This document shows, piece by piece, positions 45,878-56,214 of a stretch of 64,000 nt of DNA. Every line of letters begins with the position of its first letter. Position 1 is the first letter of the stretch. The stretch covers positions 72,001-136,000 of the forward strand of contig JAFFSR010000345.1 in NCBI GenBank assembly GCA_017163975.1, in the 5' to 3' direction. The stretch comes from Anastatus disparis. Taxonomy: Eukaryota > Arthropoda > Insecta > Hymenoptera > Eupelmidae. The position numbers were made by a program, and so were the translations under genes. The notes beneath the pieces are model-generated. The model was not told where the DNA came from. It made no database searches and was given only the letters and a program-made list of their open reading frames with translations.

Positions 45878-46235
45878 CACAGGACCACAAATTAAAAAAA
45901 AAATTGCGGGGAAAGAATGGACGTCTCCTATACGTTTTTTGGGGTGCTGAATCCAAATCCGTTAAGTTTTTATTTCTAACACGTCAGGATTTTTGTGCAA
46001 TTGCAAAAAACGTGGTTAAATCGGAGTTCTTCAATTTCAGTATATGACACTTGTTAGAAATATCTATATCAATTAAATTCTTTTTAAAAAAGACATATCT
46101 CATATCTAAAACTTACGAATTCCAAACTTACAAGCCCATCAACCAATAAATCGCAAGCCGGAAGCCCCCAAATCAAGAAATCATTAACCCGAAACTCTTA
46201 AATCTCAAACCCGCCAATTCAAATCCACCAAATCC
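45878..46235 (+). repeat. Left terminal inverted repeat (~358 bp)
   Basis: Mirror of 55863-56204. Shared landmarks: TATACGTTTTTTGGGGTGCT, ACACGTCAGGATTTTTGTGC, CAAACTTACAAGCCCATCAA, AATCGCAAGCCGGAAGCCCC. Confidence 0.9.
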
Positions 46236-47375
46236 TGCTTACTCAGAGATCAATCAAGTAACCCTTCAGCCAAACCACAAGCCTTTAACCCACCAAACCC
46301 TGCTTACTCAGAGATCAATCAAGTAACCCTTCAGCCAAACCACAAGCCTTTAACCCACCAAACCCTGCTTACTCAGAGATCAATCAAGTAACCCTTCAGC
46401 CAAACCACAAGCCTTTAACCCACCAAACCCTGCTTACTCAGAGATCATTCAAGTAACCATTCAGCCAAACCACAAGCTTTTAACCCACCAAACCCTGCTT
46501 CCTCAGAGATCAATCAAGTAACCCTTTAGACAAACCACAAGCCTTTAACCCACCAAACCCTGCTTACTCAGAGATCAATCAAGTAACCCTTCAGCCAAAC
46601 CACAAGCCTTTAGCCCACCAAACCCTGCTTACTCAGAGATCAATCAAGTTACCCTTCAGCCAAACCACAAGCCTTTAGCCCACCAAACCCTGCTTACTCA
46701 GAGATCAATCAAGTTACCCTTCAGCCAAACCACAAGCCTTTAACCCACCAAACCCTGCTTCCTCGGAGATCAACAAGTAACCTTTCAGCCAAACCACAAG
46801 CCTTTAACCCACCAAACCCTGCTCACTCAGAGATCAATCAAGTAACCCTTAAGCCAAAACACAAGCTTTTAACCCACCAAACCCTGCTTCCTCAGAGATC
46901 AATCAAGTAACCCTTTAGACACACCACAAGCCTTTAACCCACCAAACCCTGCTTACTCAGAGATCAATCAAGTAACCCTTCAGCCAAACCACAAGCCTTT
47001 AACCCACCAAACCCTGCTTCCTCAGAGATCAATCAAGTAACCCTTCAGCCAAACCACAAGCCTTTAACCCACCAAACCCTGCTTTCTCAGAGATTAATCA
47101 AGTAACCCTACAGCCAAACCACAAGCCTTTAACCCACCAAACCCTGCTTACTCAGAGATCATTCAAGTAACCATTCAGCCAAACCACAAGCTTTTAACCC
47201 ACCAAACCCGGCTTCCTCAGAGATCAATCAAGTAACCCTTTAGACAAACCACAAGCCTTTAACCCACCAAACCCTGCTTACTCAGAGATCAATCAAGTAA
47301 CCCTTCAGCCAAACCACAAGCCTTTAGCCCACCAAACCCTGCTTACTCAGAGATCAATCAAGTTACCCTTCAGCC
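46236..47375 (+). repeat. 65-bp subterminal tandem array, left end, outer part (~17.5 units)
   Basis: The unit is TGCTTACTCAGAGATCAATC, then AAGTAACCCTTCAGCCAAAC, CACAAGCCTTTAACCCACCA, AACCC. Spacing between successive starts is 65 bp (46236, 46301, 46366). Variants (TTCCTCAGAG, TTTAGACAAACC, CCTCGGAG) recur in blocks, pointing to higher-order duplication. Confidence 0.95.
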
Positions 47376-47611
47376 TGTTGGAAACACTAACGTCACTCTG
47401 CTAATCCCCACTACTCTACTTAGAGCGGCAAGTCCGCGCTGGCTTGGCCTTTTTAGTGCAGTTCTTGGACAGCCTCACAAGAGAGTGCACGCACTTGAAT
47501 AGTCTAACCTCTTATTTTAGTTTACAATAAATTCTTTTATAAAGTGACTTTGCTGTGCTATTAACTTATTACCACCTACCACTTATTTATATTTGTGTAA
47601 TCATACTATCA
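47376..47611 (+). repeat. 5' LTR of the Gag-only element
   Basis: TGTTGGAAACACTAACGTCA to AATCATACTATCA. Contains AATAAA (47526-47531), a likely polyadenylation signal. Identical to the 3' LTR. Confidence 0.95.
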
Positions 47612-47624
47612 GGTTATGGGCCTG
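47612..47624 (+). promoter_or_regulatory. Primer-binding site, half-tRNA-iMet type
   Basis: GGTTATGGGCC directly after the LTR is complementary to the anticodon stem-loop region of initiator tRNA-Met (GGCCCATAACC). This is the unusual internal primer site known from Drosophila copia, and it places the element in the copia lineage. Confidence 0.85.
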
Positions 47625-47847
47625 CGCTTTTGGTGGTATTTGGGTGTTTAGAAATAATTTTTTTTCTCTTTGTGGAACCCTTGTACATATATTGAAAGGG
47701 AATTTAGTGTCCGAGAACAGACGGAGGGTTAGTGAAGTCTCTCTTCTCCTTTTGGTTTGAGTGCGATTTCTTCAAAAGAGGAAGCAAGTCGACAAGGGAT
47801 TCGTTTCTGTTATTTATATAACAAAGAGAAGGAACAGAGCTGTAACG

Positions 47848-47893
47848 ATGACCGAGCCGAACATGGCACTTATGGCGGCGGGTTCATCTAAAA
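47848..47893 (+). CDS. gag: Putative first exon of gag (15 codons + 1 nt)
   Basis: ATG at 47848 opens MTEPNMALMAAGSSK and runs into a consensus 5' splice site, AAAA|GTAAGTTC, at 47893/47894. If spliced to the acceptor at 49107/49108 (TACTGATTCAACAG|GTTTC), the split codon AG-T style junction keeps the frame into FDHDDFRKLILREW. The short exon is Met/Ala-rich and has no domain of its own. Unspliced, the frame continues into intron-like AT-rich sequence and stops at 47970. Splicing is inference from signals and frame. Confidence 0.5.
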
Positions 47894-47980
47894 GTAAGTT
47901 CTTTGTTTTATTTCTTATCCTCTCTACATTCATATTAAATTTAAATTTAGAGGGAGAGAGTAATGAATAAGTCAACGTAT

Positions 47981-48021
<41 letters not shown>

Positions 48022-49107
48022 GAAAAAGTGTTAAACACGCGCAAGAAATTAAAATTAAATATAAATGAAGAGTGGAATCTAAGAAGTATTAAAAATTAAA
48101 TTATTAAGAAAATTAATTAAGTGAAACAAAATTACAAGTGCGCGCATAAAGGTTTCGAAACAGAGTTACAAGTGCGCGCATAAAAGCTTCGAAACAAAAT
48201 TTCTTGGAATCAAAAAAAAGGGGAGGTAAACGCGTGTGGTTCGCGTGGTTGAGTGTGCGCGCAGGGTAGAGTTGCGTCATGCGGCCCGTAGAGAGTGGGG
48301 AGCTCATGCTCACCTCAGTGGGACTGAATTCTCCTTTAAGAAAGAGATAGCGAGTATGCGCGATATACAGTTCAGAGGGAGGAAACTTGAACGTATATAT
48401 ACGTATGCTTGCGTTTTGATATATGTGTGTGACTATGCAACACAGTATACAATATTAAGAAAGCCGCGTTTTTGATCTTTGATTGCACCTCCTTTAAAGT
48501 AAATGTGATAGAAATAAAGAAGCGATTTCTGGTGAACTACCAAGTGTTAAACTAATCAAAAATATTTAAAGTATATAGGATAGTGCGTGCTACGAATCCT
48601 ACCGACATACAATTATATCTTAATAAAATTAAACATATTCAAATCTTATACCTATATATGTATACGCATTTGTATGTTAAAAATCTGTGTGGTATTTGAA
48701 AAGTATAGAAAGAAAATACCTCTTTATAAAAGTATTTTATTTAAAAGCGCATTGAGTGAGGGCCCCACTAAATGCGTACTAACTAACTGATTTCAGCTTA
48801 AATCAAATTTATAGTGTTCACACAGTCACTTCTTGATAAATACGACAAATGAGTGTGTTTTATAAGAAGACAATGAGTCTAAAATTAAACTTGAGTGTTA
48901 ACAATGGAGTTAAAAGTTTGATCAAGCAAAGAGCCTGACGAGAGATCTCATTATGCACAAGAGCACCTTAGATTATTTAATTTAAGTAATTAAATAATAT
49001 ATTGATTTAATAATAGTATGTCGGAGTAGCATCGAATTACGTTTAACTATAAAATATTACCTATTTCCTTTTATTTAATATAATTAACAATTTTACTGAT
49101 TCAACAG
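47894..49107 (+). other. Putative 1.2-kb intron/leader inside the Gag-only element
   Basis: Starts GTAAGT, ends with TTTTACTGATTCAACAG (branch-like CTGAT and pyrimidine-containing acceptor). It includes an A run of about 30 (47990-48018) and two ~35-bp direct repeats (AAATTACAAGTGCGCGCATA-like, 48128 and 48166). Only short unremarkable frames. It would be retained in genomic RNA and removed for Gag translation. Confidence 0.5.
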
Positions 49108-51208
49108 GTTTCGATCATGACGACTTCAGAAAGTTAATCCTAAGAGAATGGGCACTGGTAGAGCTCAAAGAGGCTCCAATGGTCTACCAATCAGATCAGG
49201 TCACCCTAATGAGGAATCCTGATGGCTCAATGTACTTCTGGCTAACAGCGCATCAGATGATCAGATTCGACCTCAATTTAAGTGATGACGAATGGCATCT
49301 AGTCCAAAGGATGTGGCCAAAATATGAGAAGTTCTACATCTTTGACTGAATTTACAGACCAGAGGCTATCGGAAGGTCAGAGGTGTTGAATATAATAGAG
49401 AACCAAAATAAAAACTTCCTGGTCTGTATAGAGGCTGTAATCAAAAGCCTGGGAGTTGGACCTGAACCAATTCCTGCCCTGACTTCAGGAGATCCTCTTA
49501 CAACCAACACCACTGAAAGTGACATAGCAGAGAGACCAAAGAGGCCTCTACAGGAATCTATGGTTAAACCATCTGAAAATACGATGCCTAACAAACCCTC
49601 GATTAAAGAGGACATACGTCTCCAACATCCTTTTGTTGTGTCTACACCGCTGCAAGGAAGGGTACTTAAAGAGAATCAAACCTATAACCTCATCTCGACC
49701 AATAAAGATCTCGAAGAGGGAGAAATTAGTGACAGCTCTCTAGCCCCAGAAGAGCAAAGGTATAAGAGTAATCTTACTAATGATCATGTTACTACAAGGA
49801 GAGGAAATATCACTTTCATTGATATTGGTGAGAGAGACCGAGTCAATCCTACTCAAAAAACCAGCTATAACCCCTTCTCTCTCGAGGTAAGCGATACAAA
49901 TATAAATACTAATAAGAATATCTCAGTAGAGGTGATTAATAAATTAATTGAGAATAAATTTAAAGAATTAAATAATAGTAATTTAGCAGACAACGAGTCT
50001 GAAGTAGAGTTACTAATAAATAATAAAATTAATGATTTACTTAGTGAAAGAGAAATAGAAAAATTAAATGTAAGTAAAGACATAAGTAAATTGACAGATC
50101 AGATTAAAAGCGAGTTCTCAATAAGAGATCATATCTCTGGTAGAAGCTATAAATTGACTAAGAATTTGAAATTTGAAATGTTTGAAGATTATTTAAAATC
50201 CGAATTAAGAAGTAAAAAATTGCTGTATATATTTGACGATAAAGAATTAAATGATAACTTAAGTATGTCAATTGATGAGAATAAAAGAAAAGATGATTCA
50301 TTTAAAGTTAGGGACATCATAATCAATAGAATTGACACTATATATTACAACAAAATTTTACATCTTAATGATCCAAAAGAAATGTTTGAAAAATTGAAAG
50401 AAATAAAAGATTAGAATATAGAGCCACTAGCATTTCAGCTAGAAAAGCTCTACTTGAATTAAAATTTGAACCTAACAAAGAATCTGCAGCAGAGTTCTTT
50501 GATAAGTTTGAAGAAAAGATTAGACTCTATGAAAGTATACCTGACGCGGGTATTATATCAGACAAAGAAAAAAGAGATTACTTTATTCAATCTGTTGTAC
50601 ATGCAGTGCCGGAAATTTTAATTACGGACTGCATCTACAAAGAAACTACGTCCAAAGAAATGATGTATCAACAACTAAGAAGTCATCTGTTACAGGTGGA
50701 TTTAATCAAGGAGAAGAACATAAAGAAACCTCTTTGTGCAGTTGCCGCGTTTACACAGAAAGGAGTAAAACGCATGATATGTAAAGGATGTGGCATGCAG
50801 GGCCACCTAAGAAACAACTGTCCACATCCTGGCAAAAGATTTTGCTATAACTGCGAAAGCATCGGTTCTCATCTGGCCAGAGACTGTAGGAAAAGAAAGG
50901 CAGATAGCAGGGAAGGTTTTGACCTCAATCCCTCAAAGAGAGGTAAATTTTCGAAAGGTCAAGGGAGAGCAGTTGCTAACGACTACACACAACGACCATG
51001 GAAGGGAACTGTGAAACCTCAGAAGAGGTCCAGATGCTTTATAAACTCCAATAGAGGAGAAAAAGGAAGACCTTTGGAAGAAAATTCTCATCGAGAGAAA
51101 CGAGAACAAAAATCAAAGAATATCCAGTCATTGCAGGCCATAGCAGAAAATTATAAAGGTGATTCCGACACAGACAAAAGTTCTTCGGAGGAAGAATCAT
51201 GGGACTAA
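49108..51208 (+). CDS. gag: Gag polyprotein (copia type) with one in-frame stop and one frame change
   Basis: The frame from 49108 encodes FDHDDFRKLILREWALVELK. It meets an in-frame TGA at 49347 and continues in the same frame through 50414 (343 codons from 49383): a long polar linker, a coiled-coil-like KLIENKFKELN...SEREIEKLN region, then the copia Gag core (DPKEMFEKLKEI). A one-nucleotide change within the A run near 50405-50410 moves the core into another frame. There it continues RLEYRATSISARKALLELKF, FFDKFEEKIRLYES, and two CCHC knuckles (CKGCGMQGHLRNNC and CYNCESIGSHLARDC, about 50779-50890). It ends with a basic/Ser-Glu tail at 51208. Gag packages the RNA. Both lesions coexist with identical LTRs. 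They could be mutations in a trans-mobilised copy, assembly errors or recoding sites. Confidence 0.85.
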
Positions 51209-51225
51209 GCTGTCCGGAGTGACAA

Positions 51226-51238
51226 TAGTGAGAGGGAG
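51226..51238 (+). promoter_or_regulatory. Polypurine tract before the 3' LTR
   Basis: AGTGAGAGGGAG abuts the LTR start TGTTGG at 51239, the expected plus-strand primer position. Confidence 0.75.
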
Positions 51239-51474
51239 TGTTGGAAACACTAACGTCACTCTGCTAATCCCCACTACTCTACTTAGAGCGGCAAGTCCGC
51301 GCTGGCTTGGCCTTTTTAGTGCAGTTCTTGGACAGCCTCACAAGAGAGTGCACGCACTTGAATAGTCTAACCTCTTATTTTAGTTTACAATAAATTCTTT
51401 TATAAAGTGACTTTGCTGTGCTATTAACTTATTACCACCTACCACTTATTTATATTTGTGTAATCATACTATCA
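51239..51474 (+). repeat. 3' LTR of the Gag-only element
   Basis: Identical to 47376-47611. Followed by the second CAGCC. Confidence 0.95.
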
Positions 51475-52360
51475 CAGCCAAACCACAAGCCTTTAGCCCA
51501 CCAAACCCTGCTTACTCAGAGATCAATCAAGTTACCCTTCAGCCAAACCACAAGCCTTTAACCCACCAAACCCTGCTTCCTCAGAGATCAATCAAGTAAC
51601 CCTTCAGCCAAACCACAAGCCTTTAACCCACCAAACCCTGCTTCCTCGGAGATCAACAAGTAACCTTTCAGCCAAACCACAAGCCTTTAACCCACCAAAT
51701 CCTGCTCACTCAGAGATCAATCAAGTAACCCTTAAGCCAAACCACAAGCCTTTAATCCACCAAACCCTGCTTACTCAGAGATCAATCAAGTAACCCTTCA
51801 GCCAAACCACAAGCCTTTAGCCCACCAAACCCTGCTTACTCAGAGATCAATCAAGTTACCCTTCAGCCAAACCACAAGCCTTCAGCCCACCAAACCCTGC
51901 TTACTCAGAGATCAATCAAGTTACCCTTCAGCCAAACCACAAGCCTTTAACCCACCAAACCCTGCTTCCTCAGAGATCAATCAAGTAACCCTTCAGCCAA
52001 ACCACAAGCCTTTAACCCACCAAACCCTGCTTCCTCGGAGATCAACAAGTAACCTTTCAGCCAAACCACAAGCCTTTAACCCACCAAACCCTGCTCACTC
52101 AGAGATCAATCAAGTAACCCTTAAGCCAAAACACAAGCCTTTAACCCACCAAACCCTGCTTCCTCAGAGATCAATCAAGTAACCCTTCAGCTAAACCACA
52201 AGCCTTTAACCCACCAAACCCTGCTTACTCAGAGATCAATCAAGTAACCCTTCAGCCAAACCACAAGCCTTTAACCCACCAAACCCTGCTTACTCAGAGA
52301 TCAATCAAGTAACCCTTCAGCAAAACCACAAGCCTTTAACCCACCAAACCCTGCTTACTC
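51475..52360 (+). repeat. 65-bp subterminal tandem array, left end, inner part (~13.5 units)
   Basis: Resumes exactly where 47375 stopped (CAGCC duplicated) and continues to TGCTTACTCCGAGTTTAATC. Same unit and variant blocks as the outer part. Confidence 0.95.
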
Positions 52361-53060
52361 CGAGTTTAATCAGGACCAATATGAATTTTGCTACAAGACT
52401 TAAAACCCACCACGGTATCGTTGCGCTTCCCTTGTTTAGTTAGTAAGATACTGTCATGTATCAACTTTTGAAAATGATCATATCCTGTCGATCCGTAAGT
52501 TTAAGCCACTATCACGAGTTTAAATTGAAAAACGTTGAAGTAAACGTAAGCTCTTAAACCTGCCAATCCCTATTTATCATATTTTATATAAATTAAATCT
52601 TTAACTATATCAGTCTTTTAATTTAAATTAATCCTGTCACAAAACTATCATTTTATTAACTTTATATCCATGAAACCCGAATCAGAAACTTACATGAGAA
52701 ACGCAACCACAAATCCAACCTAAAACTTCAATCCTAGAAATTCTAAGTTATATTTTACATTTTTTATTTATCTTCAATGGAATGTTAATTAATTAAATGA
52801 TTAGATTGTAGATTTCTGTACCTTCTATTAAGTTAATATTTTAGTTGATATACGCGAGCTCCTACTCATAAGTCTCTTACGCGCAGTACTTCCGAATTCA
52901 GCCGCCAGGTGGCGTGGCGCAACCTGCTACAGGAAATAAAGGGTCAGTCTTAAATTTGATATATTTTATTAAACGAGTATCGATATAGTCTGTCTTGAGG
53001 TAACTTAATTTTTAAAATCAATTTTGTGAACAGTGTTTTTTTACCTTAGCATATACAATA
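52361..53060 (+). other. Interior of the DNA transposon upstream of its gene
   Basis: AT-rich, no ORF. CGCGCAGTACTTCCGAATTC...GGAAATAAAGGGTCAGTC (52880-52950) is locally GC-richer and may hold the gene's promoter, but no clear TATA/Inr pair is assigned. Confidence 0.4.
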
Positions 53061-54763
53061 ATGTCTGGCAAAGAGTGTAAGGGTAGAGATACTTTTTGTG
53101 CTATCTGTGGACGTTATATCATTAATGATAAAGCATTAATGATAGAACAAAAGAGTGTTACAAAAAATATTTTAAGATACCAAAAAGAAAATTAGATAAC
53201 GATTGGACTCCAAAGATTGTATGCTCTAGATGTCAAATGCATTTATATAACTATACTAAAGGACCAAACAATGCAAAATTCTTTTCTGCTCCTATGATTT
53301 GGAAAAAACCTGACAATCACAAAACAGATTGTTATTTCTGTTTGTGCAATACAATAGGTTACAATTCAAAAAATTTAAGTAATATCAAATATCCAAAAGT
53401 ATTTTCAGTCACATTTCCTGTACCAGTTTCAAAAAATGAAGTCAGTTCAAATCCAATGATTGATATGCCAAATGATGATGAAATGCAAGAAGCTGCAGAT
53501 GCTTTTCGAGAATCTCATAAAGATGTCACTGATGCATTAGATGAAAGTACATCTGAAAAAGGTAAATTTCATCAAGAAGAATTAAATGACTTAGTACGAG
53601 ATTTGGGGCTTTCAAAAGAGAATGCAGAGCTACTAGCTTCAAGATTAAAAGAAAAAGAATGTTTAACTGAAGGAACGAAAGTTTCGTTCTATCGCGATAG
53701 AGATCTTCAATTCAGAAAATATTTTTCTACAGAGAAGAATTTGGTTTATTGTAATGATATACAGAATTTGATTAACGAATTTAAATGTTTAAACTACAAT
53801 GCAGACGATTGGCGTCTCTTTTTAGATTCATCTACGAGAAGTTTTAAAGCAATTTTGTTGCATAATGAAAATATTTACGCTCCTATTCCAGTAGCACATT
53901 CCACAGTCATAAAAAAAGAGTACGAAAGTTTGAAATTCGTTTTGAGTAAATTGAAGTATGATGAACATAACTGGTTAGTATGCGGAGATTTAAAAATTTT
54001 GACGATTTTGCTAGGACAACAAAGTGGATTTACAAAATACCCTTGCTTTTTGTGTGAGTGGGACAGTCGTGCACGTGACCGGCACTATCTAGTAAAAGAA
54101 TGGAAATCGAGAAACAATTTAGAGATCGGCTCTAAAAACATTTTAAAAAAGAATTTACTACCTGTTAAAAAAGTACTGCTTCCTCCACTCCACATTAAGT
54201 TAGGATTAATGAAACAATTGGTTAAGGCCATGAGAAGGGAAGATAGTGTTGCTTTTAGGTACCTTTTTGAAAAATTTCCAAAACTGTCCGACGCAAAAAT
54301 TAATGAAGGTGTATTTGATGGTCCACATATAAGAGATCTTCTTAAAGATGAACATTTTGAAGAGCTTATGACAGATACAGAAAAAGATGCATGGCAAAGT
54401 TTCAGGGAAGTAAGTTCATCATTTTTAGGAAACAGAAAAACTCCAGAGTACAAAGCTGTCGCTGAAAAAATGGTAACTGCTTTCAAAAACATTAACTGCT
54501 TAATGAACTTTGAATTACATTTTTTAGATTCACATATTGAATACTTCCCTGAAAACTTAGGTGATTTTAGTGAGGAACAAGGCGAGAGAATGCATCAAGA
54601 CTTGAAAGACGTTGAGAAGAGATGGCAAGGAATTTGGGATGAAAACATGCTGTCAGACTACTGCTGGGGCTTAATGCGTGAAACCAAAGTTTGTCATAAA
54701 AGAAGAGCCATTCGACGATCTTTTGAAACCAAACGAACACCATATTCTGCTAAAAGAGACTAG
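53061..54763 (+). CDS. Transposase-like protein, near-intact, N-terminal frameshift
   Basis: ATG at 53061 opens MSGKECKGRDTFCAICGRYI. The first frame stops at 53195. From about 53156 another frame continues with CYKKYFKIPKRKLDNDW and CSRCQ, then 508 open codons from the ATG at 53237. The cysteine pairs form an N-terminal zinc finger split by the frame change. In the 508-codon numbering, DDE-fold candidates are D197 (WRLFLDSS), D251 (VCGDLKIL), C270/C273 (PCFLC), H319 (PPLHIKLG) and E446/E447/E450 (FSEEQGERMHQD). A D, D, CxxC, H, E order is known from several eukaryotic cut-and-paste transposases. From memory, similar proteins are widespread but uncharacterised in invertebrates. Its central position between inverted ends supports a transposase role. 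No superfamily name is claimed. Translation might also start at 53237. Confidence 0.8.
53121..53148 (+). repeat. 14-bp tandem duplication that explains the frameshift
   Basis: ATTAATGATAAAGC (53121-53134) is followed by ATTAATGATAGAAC (53135-53148). A 14-bp gain changes the frame by exactly the amount that separates the two parts of the gene. Confidence 0.7.
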
Positions 54764-54779
54764 GCCTCTTAATATCATT

Positions 54780-55175
54780 TATAAAATGAAAAAAATTAAA
54801 AAACAAAAAAAAAATTAAAAAAAGAAAATCCAAAAAAAAAAAAATTGAAAGAAAAAAATTGGGAATAGTATATCCCCACCTCCTCGTTAATATCATTTAT
54901 GAAATGAAAAAAAATTTTTAAAAAATGTAAAACAAAAAAAAAATTTTTTAAATATAAAAATAAAAAAAATGAAAAAAAAATATTGAAAGAAAAAAATATG
55001 GGAATAGTATTTAGCCACCTCCTTGTTAATATCATTCATAAAATGAAGAAAAAAGGAAAAAAAAATTAAAAAACAAAAAAAACATTTGAAAAAAAATTTT
55101 TTAAATATCAAAATAAAAAAAAAAAAAAAAATTGAAAAAAAAAATGGGAATAGTATATCGCCACCTCCTCGTTGG
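54780..55175 (+). repeat. Three A-rich ~125-bp tandem repeats downstream of the transposase gene
   Basis: Each unit has a long A/AAAT-rich part and then GGGAATAGTAT(A/T)T(C/A)(C/G)CCACCTCCTCGTTA/G, TATCATT(T/C)AT(G/A)AAATGA. Conserved boxes lie near 54870, 55010 and 55160. Phe-rich minus frames and Lys-rich plus frames here are artefacts. 55176-55378 has no feature. Confidence 0.8.
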
Positions 55176-55378
55176 TTATTCCTGGGTTCGGCAGAGAGCG
55201 AGTATATTAGTTACAATGTTAAAAATTTCATTTTTGTCACAAATTTCTGTGCACATGGATTTAGACAGTGAGGGTTTTTAATACCATACTTTAACGTTCG
55301 AGGTTTACTTGAGACTTGGTTTGTACATTCTACTAGGTTCAACCGCTTCCGATCTTGCTTAAAGTTTACTTGACTAAA

Positions 55379-55862
55379 CTCTGAGTAAGCAGGGCTTAGT
55401 GGGTTAAAGGCTTGTGGTTTGGCTGAAGGGTTACTTGATTGATCTCTGAGGAAGCAGGGTTTGGTGGGTTAAAGGCTTGTGGTTTGGCTGAAGGGTAACT
55501 TGATTGATCTCTGAGTAAGCAGGGTTTGGTGAGTTAAAGGCTTGTGGTTTGGCTGAAGGGTTACTTGATTGATCTCTGAGTAAGCAGGGTTTGGTGGGTT
55601 GAAGGCTTGTGGTTTGGCTGAAGGGTTACTTGATTGATCTCTGAGTAAGCAGGGTTTGGTGGGTTAAAGGCTTGTGGTTTGGCTGAAGGGTTACTTGATT
55701 GATCTCTGAGTAAGCAGGGTTTGGTGGGTTAAAGGCTTGTGGTTTGGCTGAAGGGTAACTTGATTGATCTCTGAGTAAGCAGGGTTTGGTGGGTTGAAGG
55801 CTTGTGGTTTGGCTGAAGGGTTACTTGATTGATCTCTGAGTAAGCAGGATTTGGTGGATTTG
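55379..55862 (-). repeat. 65-bp subterminal array, right end (~7.5 units, inverted)
   Basis: Reverse complement of the left-end unit (CTCTGAGTAAGCAGGGTTTG, TTAAAGGCTTGTGGTTTGGC). The outermost unit carries the same AAATCCTGC variant as the outermost left unit, showing the inverted termini include the first unit. Confidence 0.95.
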
Positions 55863-56204
55863 AATTGGCGGGTTTGAGATTTAAGAGTTTCGGGTTAATG
55901 ATTTTTTGATTTGGGGGCTTCCGGCTTGCGATTTATTGGTTGATGGGCTTGTAAGTTTGGAATTCGTAAGTTTTAGATATGAGATATGTCTTTTTTAAAA
56001 AGAATTTAATTGATATAGACATTTCTAACAAGTGTCATATACGGAAATTGAAGAACTCCGATTTAACCACATTTTTGCAATTGCACAAAAATCCTGACGT
56101 GTTAGAGATAAAAACTCAACGGATTTAGATTCAGCACCCCAAAAAACGTATAGGAGACGTCCATTTTTTCCCCGCAATTTTTTTTTTCAATTTGTGGTCC
56201 TGTG
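55863..56204 (-). repeat. Right terminal inverted repeat (~342 bp)
   Basis: Mirror of 45878-46235 with few differences. Ends GGTCCTGTG followed by TAA. Confidence 0.9.
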
Positions 56205-56214
56205 TAATATAAAA

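Larger units (their letters stand above)
47376..51474 (+). mobile_element. Gag-only copia-lineage LTR retrotransposon, 4.1 kb, very young
   Basis: Two LTRs (47376-47611 and 51239-51474, 236 bp each) read identical base for base. They are flanked by a perfect CAGCC target duplication (47371-47375 and 51475-51479) made from the 65-bp array unit. A copia-type primer site follows the 5' LTR and a purine tract precedes the 3' LTR. The only coding capacity is gag. No protease, integrase, RT or RNase H is present, so it must be mobilised in trans. Confidence 0.95.
45878..56204 (+). mobile_element. 10.3-kb TIR DNA transposon with subterminal 65-bp arrays and transposase-like gene
   Basis: The ends are inverted: CACAGGACCACAAATT at 45878 and AATTTGTGGTCCTGTG ending 56204, with TAA immediately outside both (45875-45877, 56205-56207) as a possible 3-bp target duplication. 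The inverted ends extend ~360 bp inward and merge into tandem 65-bp units that point in opposite directions at the two ends. A transposase-like gene (53061-54763) lies in the middle. A 4.1-kb LTR element is inserted in the left array. Without it the transposon is ~6.2 kb. CACAG termini plus a 3-bp duplication and subterminal repeats recall the CACTA/CMC group, but the transposase is not one I can assign to a named superfamily. Confidence 0.85.

Noticed and set aside
49352..50083. Minus-strand frames opposite gag (49352-49615, 49865-50083)
   Set aside because: Shadow frames of the well-supported plus-strand Gag.
46236..52360. CRISPR-like or host-gene repeat array (65-bp)
   Set aside because: No spacers. 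The units are the subterminal repeat of a TIR transposon, proven by the inverted copy at 55379-55862.
54796..55271. Phe-rich minus and Lys-rich plus frames
   Set aside because: A-rich tandem repeats downstream of the transposase gene.
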